Positions 35,206 to 43,122 of a stretch of DNA of 64,000 bases are shown here, piece after piece (within the stretch, counting starts at the first letter, position 1; each line of letters opens with the position of its first letter). The translations under genes and the position numbers were made by a program. A model generated the notes under the pieces. It did no database searches. It saw only the letters and a program-made list of their open reading frames with translations, and had not been told where the DNA came from. This DNA comes from an uncultured Chitinophagaceae bacterium (GTDB lineage Bacteria > Bacteroidota > Bacteroidia > Chitinophagales > Chitinophagaceae). The DNA is taken from assembly GCA_937862815.1 (NCBI GenBank), contig CALMED010000016.1, positions 1-64,000 of the forward strand, written 5' to 3'.

Positions 35206-35745
35206 ATGAACATCCGCCCGCTGGTCCCCAACCTCCTTACCGGTTTACACGAAGGCATCCGTATGCAATACTTCCTGGCCCTGGGTGCCCTGCTGCTGAA
35301 GGCTGATGCATGGGTGCTGACCACCCTGCTGTCTGCGATCGCCGCCTTCCACGCCCTGCTCCTGGGCTGGGGTACTTACCGCACCTACCGCAAGGAAAAA
35401 GAAACGCCATTTCAACGGCTGGAACAGGAAAACCGGATACGCCGACACCTCGATCTCCCACCGGAACAAGAACCGGCGGAAACGGCGTTGGCACCGGAGC
35501 AGACCGGCCGGCTGGCACCCGTACAAAGCGGCATAACCGTGGCCCTTTCCTACTTTGCCGGCGCCCTGCTGGTGATGCTGAGCCTGGGACTGAACAATGC
35601 CGGGATGGGTTGGTTCATTGGTTCTGCCGGCGTGCTGATGCTGGCCACCGGCTGGCTGGCCTCCTCCCTGCCGGAAGCCCTACGCCGGCTGATCGTGGCC
35701 GCCGCGCTTACCGGTCTCCTGCTGCTGCTGGCAACGATCCTCTGA
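35206..35745 (+). CDS. Hypothetical membrane protein
   Basis: The protein has 179 residues. Hydrophobic segments occur at about 20-55 and, as two or three helices, at about 108-178 (ITVALSYFAGALLVMLSLGL, WFIGSAGVLMLATGWLA, LIVAAALTGLLLLLATIL). They are separated by a charged, proline- and glutamate-rich cytosolic linker. I do not recognise a family. It starts 2 bases after rocD and is probably co-transcribed with it. Confidence 0.7.
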   Translation: MNIRPLVPNLLTGLHEGIRMQYFLALGALLLKADAWVLTTLLSAIAAFHALLLGWGTYRTYRKEKETPFQRLEQENRIRRHLDLPPEQEPAETALAPEQTGRLAPVQSGITVALSYFAGALLVMLSLGLNNAGMGWFIGSAGVLMLATGWLASSLPEALRRLIVAAALTGLLLLLATIL

Positions 35746-35763
35746 CCCTAAGCCGCCAACCCT

Positions 35764-35771
35764 TATTTTTG
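35764..35771 (+). promoter_or_regulatory. -7 promoter box before glnS (TATTTTTG)
   Basis: Exact TAnnTTTG match, 18 bases before the glnS ATG at 35790. Confidence 0.45.
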
Positions 35772-35789
35772 CACCTCAACCATACCGGG

Positions 35790-37451
35790 ATGAGCGAAGA
35801 GAAAAGTCTCAACTTTATTGAAGAAATCATTGAAGCCGATTTAAGCAGCGGAAAGCATAGTTCTGTCCTGACACGATTCCCGCCGGAACCCAACGGGTAC
35901 CTCCACATCGGGCATGCCAAAAGCATCTGCCTGAACTTTGGACTGGGAATCAAATACGGCGGGCAGACCAACCTGCGGTTTGATGACACCAACCCCACCA
36001 CCGAAGAAACCGAATATGTAGACAGCATCAAGGAAGACGTGCGCTGGCTCGGGTTTCAATGGGCCCGGGAATTGTATGCATCCGATTACTTCGACCAGCT
36101 CTACGCTTTTGCCGTAGCCCTCATCCGCAAAGGATTGGCCTATGTGGATGACAGCACCAGCGAAGAAATTGCCGAACAAAAAGGCAGTCCCACCCAACCG
36201 GGCCGGCGCAACGCCTTTGCCAACCGGAGCATAGAAGAAAACCTGGAGCTGTTTGAAGCCATGCGGGCGGGCCGGTACAAAGACGGCGAGAAAGTGTTAC
36301 GGGCGAAGATTGACATGGCTTCACCCAACATGCACATGCGGGACCCCATCCTCTACCGCATCAAGCACGCTCACCACCACCGCACGGGCGACAAATGGTG
36401 CGTCTATCCCATGTACGATTTCGCCCACGGTCAGAGCGACTCCATTGAGCAGATCACGCATTCCATCTGTACACTCGAGTTCATTCCGCACCGGCCCTTG
36501 TACGACTGGTTCATCGAAAAACTGGAGATCTTCCCGTCGAAGCAGTACGAGTTTGCACGGCTCAACCTCAACTACACGGTGATGAGTAAGCGCAAACTCC
36601 TGCAGTTGGTGCAGGAAGGCCATGTAACCGGTTGGGACGATCCCCGCATGCCCACCATCAGCGGTCTGCGCCGGAGAGGTTACACCCCCGATAGCATCCG
36701 TGATTTTGCCGACCGGGTAGGTGTGGCCAAACGCGACAACCTGATCGAATTTTCGCTGCTGGAATTCTGTGTCCGCGAACACCTCAACAAAATTGCCCAA
36801 CGCCGCATGGTGGTGTTTGACCCCGTGAAAGTGGTACTCACCAATTACGCGGAAGGAACCACCGAACAGCTCCCCTCCGAAAACAACCCCGAAGATCCCA
36901 ACGCCGGCACACGTAACCTGCCATTTGGCAGGGAACTGCTCATTGAGCGGGACGATTTCATGGAGAATCCCCCGAAAAAATATTTCCGCCTGGCACCCGG
37001 CCAGCTGGTGCGCCTGAAAAGCGCCTATATCATCCGTTGTGATGAAGTGGTGAAAGACAGCAACGGAACCATCACCGAACTGCGGTGCACCTATATCCCC
37101 GAAAGCAAAAGCGGGAATGACACCAGCGGTCTTCTGGTAAAAGGTACGCTGCATTGGGTGCATGCCGGAAGTGCCGTGGAAGTGGAAGTGCGGGAATACG
37201 ACCGGCTTTTCCGGGTGGAAAATCCTTCCAGCGAGGAAGGTGATTTCAAAGAATACATCAACCCCAAGAGCCTGCGTACGGTAACGGGCTATGCTGAACC
37301 CGCCCTGCTGGAGGCATCAGCAACCGACCGGTTCCAGTTTTTACGGAAGGGCTATTACTGCCCCGATAAAGACAGCCGGCCCGGCCATCTGATCTTTAAC
37401 CGCACCGTTACGCTCAAAGACGGATGGGCCAAAGAAGTGAAGAAAGGGTGA
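35790..37451 (+). CDS. glnS: Glutaminyl-tRNA synthetase
   Basis: The protein has 553 residues, the normal bacterial length. Class I signatures: PPEPNGYLHIGHAKS with HIGH at 39-42, FDDTNP, YPMYDFAHGQSDSIEQITHSICTLEF, and VMSKRK as the KMSKS equivalent. The Glu/Gln tRNA synthetase anticodon-binding beta barrels follow (about 340-540). The ATG at 35790 gives the canonical N-terminus; a much longer upstream frame overlaps the preceding membrane-protein gene and is not real. Its presence means direct glutaminylation of tRNA-Gln. Confidence 0.97.
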   Translation: MSEEKSLNFIEEIIEADLSSGKHSSVLTRFPPEPNGYLHIGHAKSICLNFGLGIKYGGQTNLRFDDTNPTTEETEYVDSIKEDVRWLGFQWARELYASDYFDQLYAFAVALIRKGLAYVDDSTSEEIAEQKGSPTQPGRRNAFANRSIEENLELFEAMRAGRYKDGEKVLRAKIDMASPNMHMRDPILYRIKHAHHHRTGDKWCVYPMYDFAHGQSDSIEQITHSICTLEFIPHRPLYDWFIEKLEIFPSKQYEFARLNLNYTVMSKRKLLQLVQEGHVTGWDDPRMPTISGLRRRGYTPDSIRDFADRVGVAKRDNLIEFSLLEFCVREHLNKIAQRRMVVFDPVKVVLTNYAEGTTEQLPSENNPEDPNAGTRNLPFGRELLIERDDFMENPPKKYFRLAPGQLVRLKSAYIIRCDEVVKDSNGTITELRCTYIPESKSGNDTSGLLVKGTLHWVHAGSAVEVEVREYDRLFRVENPSSEEGDFKEYINPKSLRTVTGYAEPALLEASATDRFQFLRKGYYCPDKDSRPGHLIFNRTVTLKDGWAKEVKKG

Positions 37452-37497
37452 TGCAACCAGTAAGAGGATTTATCCGGAACTATCTAAGTACCGGTAT

Positions 37498-37899
37498 TCA
37501 ACGGACAGCCTTCTCTCCCACCTTCATTTCGGGCAGAAGGGCCATCGCCAGCATCGCCAATGCCAAAGCGAAATAGACATACAACCAGATCAGGCGCTCG
37601 GGACATTCGCCGTAGCGGCAGGTGGAGAGCAGCAGGAGGTTGCGTATAGCCCAGGCAACATGCACGGCGGACAGCAGCGGGTTGAGCCGCTTGGCCCATA
37701 CTTTGGGCAACAGGAATAACAATACCGTCAAGGGCATCAGGTAGGCATGCATCAGCGCCGGCTTACCAAACACAGTCTTGGTTGCGGCACCGTAACCTGT
37801 AACCGCAGTTTCAATGCTGGGAATGTAAATCCAGGGTAAAAAAGCAACCAGCAAGAGGAGTGCACCAGCCAGTATTCCGATGTAGTTGGAGTAACGCAT
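37498..37899 (-). CDS. Hypothetical four-helix membrane protein
   Basis: The protein has 133 residues with four hydrophobic helices (IGILAGALLLLVAFLPWIYI, AYLMPLTVLLFLLP, LSAVHVAWAIRNLLLL, LIWLYVYFALALAMLAMALL) and a short extracytoplasmic CRYGECPE loop that could form a disulfide. I chose the ATG at 37899, where the hydrophobic protein begins; an upstream start at 37965 would add a polar stretch. No family recognised. Convergent with glnS. Confidence 0.7.
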   Translation of the reverse strand: MRYSNYIGILAGALLLLVAFLPWIYIPSIETAVTGYGAATKTVFGKPALMHAYLMPLTVLLFLLPKVWAKRLNPLLSAVHVAWAIRNLLLLSTCRYGECPERLIWLYVYFALALAMLAMALLPEMKVGEKAVR

Positions 37900-38006
37900 G
37901 ATTTTACTTTCACATAAAGAATAGCCTGTTGACGGACAGGAAACCGGCACAGGAATCGGCAACAACGAACAAAAAAAGCGATGTGCAGCACATCACTTTT
38001 TCAGAG

Positions 38007-38077
38007 AGGTCCCGACCAGATTCGAACTGGTGTACGAGCTTTTGCAGAGCTCTGCCTAGCCACTCGGCCACAGGACC
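38007..38077 (-). tRNA. tRNA-Cys (GCA)
   Basis: 71 bases on the minus strand fold as a cloverleaf. The acceptor stem GGTCCTG pairs with CGGGACC (one G-U). The anticodon stem GAGCT/AGCTC carries the loop CTGCAAA with anticodon GCA. The T arm is ACCAG-TTCGAAT-CTGGT. Position 73 is U, the identity base of tRNA-Cys. The CCA end is not encoded. Confidence 0.95.
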
Positions 38078-38088
38078 TTGAAGAGTTG

Positions 38089-38096
38089 CAAATGTA
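38089..38096 (-). promoter_or_regulatory. -7 promoter box of tRNA-Cys (TACATTTG)
   Basis: On the minus strand TACATTTG matches TAnnTTTG exactly, 11 bases upstream of the mature tRNA 5' end. Confidence 0.5.
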
Positions 38097-38125
38097 GTAT
38101 ATTCGGGCAAAATCACATAATCCTT

Positions 38126-39004
38126 ATGCAACGAATTGCTGAGTCCGAGCTGATTATCAACAGCAGAGGCGCCATTTACCACCTGGATCTGCGGCCCGAG
38201 GAACTGGCCACCACGGTGATTACTGTGGGGGACCCCGACCGGGTGCAGGAGGTATCCAAACACTTTGACCGCATCGAGTACAAAGGCCGTCACCGCGAAT
38301 TCATCACCCACACCGGTTATATCGGCCATAAACGCATTTCCTGCGTGTCCAGCGGCATCGGTCCAGATAACATCGACATCGTGCTCAACGAACTTGATGC
38401 CCTGGTGAACATTGATTTTGAAACCCGCACGATCAAGCCCCAACTCACCTCCCTGCACATTCTGCGGCTGGGCACTTCGGGGAGCCTGCAGGCGGATATT
38501 CCGGTCGACCATTTTGTAGCCGGCACCCACGGACTCGGCCTCGACAACCTGCTACACTTTTACCGGCCGGAAAACAACGAGGAAGAAAAGCAGCTCCTGC
38601 ACGCCTTTGTTACACACACTCAACTGCACAACCACGCTTCGCAGCCCTACCTGGCGCAATCGAGCGCTCACCTGCTCAAACATTTTGCCCAGGGCTACCA
38701 CCAGGGGATTACAGTTACCTGTCCCGGTTTTTACGGCCCACAGGGGCGGGTACTGCGGATGGGGCTGGCCCTGCCGGGCGTTATTGACCGGCTCACCGAT
38801 TTCCGTTTTGGCAATCACCGCATTTCGAATTTTGAGATGGAAACCTCCGCCATTTACGGGCTGGGCAAAATGATGGGGCACCACTGCCTCTCTCTCAACG
38901 TTATTGTTGCCAACCGCGTCCGGAAAGAATTCAGCAAAGACAGCGCGGCCGCGGTGGAGAACCTGATCAAAACCTCACTCGGCATCATCGCAAAAATTCC
39001 GTGA
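38126..39004 (+). CDS. Nucleoside phosphorylase (uridine phosphorylase-like)
   Basis: The protein has 292 residues of the PNP/UDP phosphorylase family: TTVITVGDPDRVQEVSKHFD, EFITHTGYIGHKRISCVSSGIGPDNIDIVLNELDAL, LRLGTSGSLQADIP, and NFEMETSAIYGL near the nucleoside-binding site. It phosphorolyses nucleosides for salvage; uridine is the likelier substrate but purines cannot be excluded. The ATG at 38126 is preferred; any start further upstream runs into the tRNA-Cys gene. Confidence 0.9.
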   Translation: MQRIAESELIINSRGAIYHLDLRPEELATTVITVGDPDRVQEVSKHFDRIEYKGRHREFITHTGYIGHKRISCVSSGIGPDNIDIVLNELDALVNIDFETRTIKPQLTSLHILRLGTSGSLQADIPVDHFVAGTHGLGLDNLLHFYRPENNEEEKQLLHAFVTHTQLHNHASQPYLAQSSAHLLKHFAQGYHQGITVTCPGFYGPQGRVLRMGLALPGVIDRLTDFRFGNHRISNFEMETSAIYGLGKMMGHHCLSLNVIVANRVRKEFSKDSAAAVENLIKTSLGIIAKIP

Positions 39005-39012
39005 GAGCTCCC

Positions 39013-39804
39013 ATGATTCATTTCCGCAAATACCAGGGAACGGGCAACGACTTTATCCTGCTCGACAACCGGCAGGGTGCGTACAGCAGGCTCAGCCAGC
39101 AGGAAATTGCCTTCCTCTGCGACCGGCGCTTCGGCATCGGCGCCGATGGGCTGATGTTCCTGCAACAGCACCAGGGCTATGATTTTGAAATGGTCTATTT
39201 CAATGCCGACGGAGCCGAAGGAAGCATGTGCGGCAACGGCGGACGCTGCATCGTTCGGTATGCTCAGGACCTGGGACTGGTGACCGGCCGAACCCGCTTC
39301 CTTGCAACCGATGGGCCACACGAAGCCCTGCTCCGCGACGACGGTACGGTGGAACTGAAGATGAACGATGTGCATGCCATCAACAGCAGCCCTTCGCATG
39401 CACAGCTCAACACCGGTTCCCCGCATTATGTGCAATGGGTGAGCGATGTGGATGCCGTGGACGTGGTGGGCGACGGGCGTTCCATCCGCTACAGCCCGCC
39501 TTTTGCCAGCGAGGGGATTAACGTCAATTTTGCCGAACGCAAAACCGGCTACATAGCGGTACGTACGTACGAACGGGGCGTGGAGAATGAAACACTGTCC
39601 TGCGGAACCGGCGTAACAGCCGTGGCACTGGCGGCGGCTACCGGTGAAGGTCCGCAGGAAACCACCATCCGCACACCGGGCGGCACCCTCAACATCCGGT
39701 TCTGCAAGACTGCGTCTGGCCATTTTGAAGAAGTATGGCTGTGCGGACCGGCCACCTTTGTTTTTGAAGGCTCCCTCGACCTTTCGAACCGGCGTTTAAG
39801 TTAG
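39013..39804 (+). CDS. dapF: Diaminopimelate epimerase
   Basis: The protein has 263 residues with the characteristic N-terminus MIHFRKYQGTGNDFILLDN. The two catalytic cysteines lie in MCGNGGRC (Cys73) and SCGTGVTA (Cys197). It converts LL- to meso-diaminopimelate for lysine and peptidoglycan. The ATG at 39013 begins the conserved sequence; a GTG at 39001 overlapping the preceding stop would add four residues. Confidence 0.97.
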   Translation: MIHFRKYQGTGNDFILLDNRQGAYSRLSQQEIAFLCDRRFGIGADGLMFLQQHQGYDFEMVYFNADGAEGSMCGNGGRCIVRYAQDLGLVTGRTRFLATDGPHEALLRDDGTVELKMNDVHAINSSPSHAQLNTGSPHYVQWVSDVDAVDVVGDGRSIRYSPPFASEGINVNFAERKTGYIAVRTYERGVENETLSCGTGVTAVALAAATGEGPQETTIRTPGGTLNIRFCKTASGHFEEVWLCGPATFVFEGSLDLSNRRLS

Positions 39805-39810
39805 AACAGC

Positions 39811-40365
39811 ATGGCGACCAAAGAAACCCATCTGAACAAATTCCAGATCATCAGCAGTACCGAGTCTATTGCCGGAGAAATTCTGCGGGTCTGCAGCCAG
39901 GTGCCCGACGCGTTCATTTTCCGCCGCCAGGTAAAATGGTCGGTGGCCGAGAACCTCGACCACCTGCGCCGTTGTTTTGAACAAAGCCGCAAAGAGCTGC
40001 AAACACCCAAGCTCCTGCTCCGGTGGCGTTACGGACACCCCGGCCGTGAATCAAAAAATTACAATGAAGTGGAGAACAGCTACCGGCAACAACTTGAAGC
40101 CGGCCATGCCGCCGCCCCCGCCTGCCAACCCTCCTTTGGCAACCAGCTGCCGGGGCGGGAGCAACTGGTGGCGTCCTTCCGGTCTTCACTTACCCACTAC
40201 CTCAATCAGCTGCGGTTTAACTGGGAAGACGACAAGATGGACAACTACCAACTGCCACATCCCCTTTTGGGAAAAATTACGGTCCGGGAGTGGATGTACT
40301 ACCACATCGTACATTGCTGGTTGCACTTTGATACCATCCGCCGGCTGAAAGAACAGGCGTACTGA
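39811..40365 (+). CDS. DinB-superfamily protein
   Basis: The protein has 184 residues predicted to form the four-helix bundle of the DinB/YfiT superfamily. Typical metal-binding positions are WSVAENLDHL (His in helix 2) and YYHIVHCWLHFDTIRRL (two His in the last helices). Such proteins include metal-dependent thiol transferases, but the activity here is not known. It begins 6 bases after dapF and is likely in the same transcript. Confidence 0.83.
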   Translation: MATKETHLNKFQIISSTESIAGEILRVCSQVPDAFIFRRQVKWSVAENLDHLRRCFEQSRKELQTPKLLLRWRYGHPGRESKNYNEVENSYRQQLEAGHAAAPACQPSFGNQLPGREQLVASFRSSLTHYLNQLRFNWEDDKMDNYQLPHPLLGKITVREWMYYHIVHCWLHFDTIRRLKEQAY

Positions 40366-40391
40366 ACTTCGGTTGGTTCCGGGCAGGCACC

Positions 40392-40399
40392 TACCTTTG
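40392..40399 (+). promoter_or_regulatory. -7 promoter box before corA (TACCTTTG)
   Basis: Exact TAnnTTTG match ending 7 bases before the corA ATG; a TTGG lies 16 bases upstream of it. Confidence 0.45.
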
Positions 40400-40406
40400 C
40401 AGCGCC

Positions 40407-41345
40407 ATGCTGCAGTACTATAAAAACATTGAAGGCCGGACGCTGGAAATTGAAAAGCCCGAAAGCGGCGCCTGGATCAACATCCTCCCCCCGTTGCGGC
40501 AGGAGGAGTTTACCGAGATTTCCGAAACACTGGACATTCCGCTCGACTTCCTGTCGGATTCACTCGACATTGACGAACGGTCGCGCTACGAAGAAGAAGA
40601 CAATGTAAAACTCATTGTCATCAAAGTGCCAACAGAAAACAACTCCTTCAACGACAGTGATGCGTTTTACATCACCATCCCCGTCTGCATCATCCTCACC
40701 CATCACCAGATTGTAACGGTGAACTCTTTCGACAACGGCGCCATCAAAAAATTTCTGAATACGTTCAAAAACCGGCACCCCGACAAGCGGAATATGATGG
40801 TGCTCAAAATTTTCGAGAAAGTGGTGACCACCTTCATGGATTACCTGAAGGAGATCAACCACCGCCGCAACCTGCTGGAGCAAAAGCTTTATGATGCCAA
40901 CCGGAACGAAGAACTGCTGGAACTGATGCGCATCCAGAAAAGCCTGGTCTATTTTGTAACGGCCCTGCGCAGCAACGAAATGCTGCTGATGAAACTCCAG
41001 CGCACCAACTTCCTGGGGCTGACCGCCGAAGAAGATGAATTTCTGCAGGACCTCATTGTGGATACCAGCCAGGCGCTGGAGATGGCCAATATCTACACCA
41101 ACATTCTCAGTTCCACCATGGATGCGTTTGCCAGTCTCATCAGCAACAACCAGAACCAGGTGATGAAACGGCTTACCTCCATAACGGTGATGTTGCAACT
41201 GCCCACCCTGGTGGCCAGTATTTACGGGATGAACGTACCCATCCCCGGCCAGCATTCCACCTTCGCCTTTTACTTTCCGATCCTGATCTCCCTGGGGCTT
41301 GCGCTCACAATCGGCATCTATTTCATGCGGAAAAAACTGTTTTAA
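40407..41345 (+). CDS. corA: CorA-family magnesium/divalent cation transporter
   Basis: The protein has 312 residues. A large cytoplasmic alpha/beta domain is followed by two C-terminal membrane helices (about 252-272 and 287-307), with the selectivity motif GMN in IYGMNVPIPGQ between them. It forms a homopentameric channel for Mg2+ (or Co2+/Ni2+). The start lies almost on top of a -7 promoter box. Confidence 0.95.
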   Translation: MLQYYKNIEGRTLEIEKPESGAWINILPPLRQEEFTEISETLDIPLDFLSDSLDIDERSRYEEEDNVKLIVIKVPTENNSFNDSDAFYITIPVCIILTHHQIVTVNSFDNGAIKKFLNTFKNRHPDKRNMMVLKIFEKVVTTFMDYLKEINHRRNLLEQKLYDANRNEELLELMRIQKSLVYFVTALRSNEMLLMKLQRTNFLGLTAEEDEFLQDLIVDTSQALEMANIYTNILSSTMDAFASLISNNQNQVMKRLTSITVMLQLPTLVASIYGMNVPIPGQHSTFAFYFPILISLGLALTIGIYFMRKKLF

Positions 41346-41387
41346 TAAAATCCTCAAACCGGGAGCCCGGTTTCCTGTTATTGTACT

Positions 41388-41846
41388 ATGATTACAGTTC
41401 GTGTATACGGTATTCTCATTACCCCTGAGCGCCGGGTACTGGTGAGCGATGAATTCATTCGGGGCGGATACTATACCAAATTCCCCGGTGGCGGACTGGA
41501 AGTGGGTGAAGGCACCCGCGATTGCCTGCGCCGCGAGTTTGTGGAAGAAATGAACCTGCTGGTAGAAGTGGGTGCGCATCTCTACACAACCGATTTCTAC
41601 CAGCAAAGCGCATTTAACCAGTCTCACCAGATTTTATCTATCTACTATTACGCCCATCCGCTGGAACCTTTTACCGTTTCATTCCGGGAGCGCCCCTTCG
41701 ATTTTCTTCCCGAACAAACGGCTGATCCCCGGGGTGAGGCGGAGGTATTCCGCCTGCTCGACTGGGAGCAATTTTCGCCCGATGCGGTAACCCTCCCCAT
41801 TGATAAAATCGTGGCCCGGATGGTGAAGGAACACCCCCCATTTTAA
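41388..41846 (+). CDS. Nudix hydrolase
   Basis: The protein has 152 residues. The Nudix box at about 35-57 (GGLEVGEGTRDCLRREFVEEMNL) has all acidic residues; only the last glycine of the consensus is Asn. The opening ITVRVYGILITPERRVLVSDEFIRGGYYTKFPGGG is typical. It hydrolyses a nucleoside diphosphate linked to some other group; substrate unknown. It lies 42 bases after corA. Confidence 0.92.
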   Translation: MITVRVYGILITPERRVLVSDEFIRGGYYTKFPGGGLEVGEGTRDCLRREFVEEMNLLVEVGAHLYTTDFYQQSAFNQSHQILSIYYYAHPLEPFTVSFRERPFDFLPEQTADPRGEAEVFRLLDWEQFSPDAVTLPIDKIVARMVKEHPPF

Positions 41847-41982
41847 GTTTGGATGATCTGTTGCCGCTGACAAAGGAAAAACCTGGCACAAGAAAAAGTA
41901 ACGGCCCGGCGAAACACTTCAACCGGCAAGGACAGCACGGGTTAATTTTTTTGTTCTGTTAAATAAAACGGCTACACCTGCT

Positions 41983-42780
41983 TTAGCGGTCGAGCATGGC
42001 TTCCTGTTTCATGCGGGCAGCCTCTTCCGGCCCCAGGTACCGCTCAATGATGTTGTGCATGAGGTAAATCACAGGAGTCATGATCACAGCAACCGCAAAC
42101 TTGTAAATATAGTTGACCACTCCCACTGCAAGAAACAGTTTAAAGGGCCACACAAAGTCGGTACCGTTGCGGTTGATCCGGGTACCGATGTAGAAAGCGA
42201 TGAAGAGCACCACAAAACTGTCGATGAACTGCGACACCAGCGTACTGCCGGTGGCCCGCAGCCAGATCCATTTTTCACCGGTGGCCTGTTTGATGCGGTG
42301 AAATACAAACACGTCTATCAGCTGGCCCAGGATGAAGGCGGTAAGCGAACCGATGATGATGAATCCACCCTGCCCCAGTACGGCTTTGTAGGCCTTTTCC
42401 ATATCGGGCACCCCGCTGCCCTGCTTGCCGGTGACGAAAAACTCTGCCGGTGTGAGCTGCATAGCCAGCACAAAGACCAGGAAGGCGAAAGCGATGAGTC
42501 CGGCCGCAAGGAAGGACAGAAAACGCACCCCTTTCATGCCAAAATATTCATTGATGATATCGGTCATGATAAACACCACCGGCCAGAGCAGCACCCCGGC
42601 CGTCAGATTGAACGACAGTTCGTTGCCCAGCAGCCGGATGCGGAGCGGGTCGAGGCCCAGCGTTTGTTCAAGGGAAAAAATTTTCACGCCGATGATTTCG
42701 GCAATCAGCGCATTGGCAATAAAAAAGCCGCCCAGTATGAGAAAGAGACGGATCGGCTTTTGTTGGGTGAGGTGCAACAT
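41983..42780 (-). CDS. VUT-family (YhhQ-like) queuosine-precursor transporter
   Basis: The protein has 265 residues with about seven membrane helices. IANALIAEIIGVKIFSL, VFIMTDIINEYFG, ILGQLIDVFVFHRIKQ and STLVSQFIDSFVVLFIAF are the conserved blocks of the VUT/YhhQ (DUF165) family. E. coli YhhQ takes up queuosine precursors, and the same is inferred here. The extended loop after helix 3 (PAEFFVTGKQGSGVPDMEKAY) is a feature of Bacteroidota versions. It overlaps the upstream gene by one base. Confidence 0.88.
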   Translation of the reverse strand: MLHLTQQKPIRLFLILGGFFIANALIAEIIGVKIFSLEQTLGLDPLRIRLLGNELSFNLTAGVLLWPVVFIMTDIINEYFGMKGVRFLSFLAAGLIAFAFLVFVLAMQLTPAEFFVTGKQGSGVPDMEKAYKAVLGQGGFIIIGSLTAFILGQLIDVFVFHRIKQATGEKWIWLRATGSTLVSQFIDSFVVLFIAFYIGTRINRNGTDFVWPFKLFLAVGVVNYIYKFAVAVIMTPVIYLMHNIIERYLGPEEAARMKQEAMLDR

Positions 42781-43052
42781 CAGTAGAAAAAGTAAAAAAG
42801 TTGAACAATAAACAGGAGCAGGTTTGTCACCGCCAGCAGCGGTGCAACGGGCGGCTCCCTTCGCACTGTACGGACCAACAACCAGCCATTCACCAGAAAG
42901 TTCAGTAAAGGTGAAAGAATCAAACCCGCCACCAGCAGGGTGGCGTTGAGCCCCTGCGGCAGTTCATACGACACGAAACGGAGCACCACGATGAGGAGAA
43001 AGGCGGCATTGAGCAGGAAGGCGATCCGGTTGGTAAATAAATAGACTTTCAT
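42780..43052 (-). CDS. Small hypothetical membrane protein
   Basis: The protein has 90 residues with three hydrophobic segments (AFLLNAAFLLIVVLRFV, TLLVAGLILSPLLNFLVNGWLLV, LAVTNLLLFIVQLFYFF). No family recognised. Its stop codon shares one base with the start of the VUT transporter gene, so the two are translationally coupled and may work together. Confidence 0.7.
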   Translation of the reverse strand: MKVYLFTNRIAFLLNAAFLLIVVLRFVSYELPQGLNATLLVAGLILSPLLNFLVNGWLLVRTVRREPPVAPLLAVTNLLLFIVQLFYFFY

Positions 43053-43122
43053 AGACCCGAAAATGCACTCAAACGCTCAAAATAGCATTAATTTGCCGCA
43101 TTGAAACCGAAATTTAATCGTT

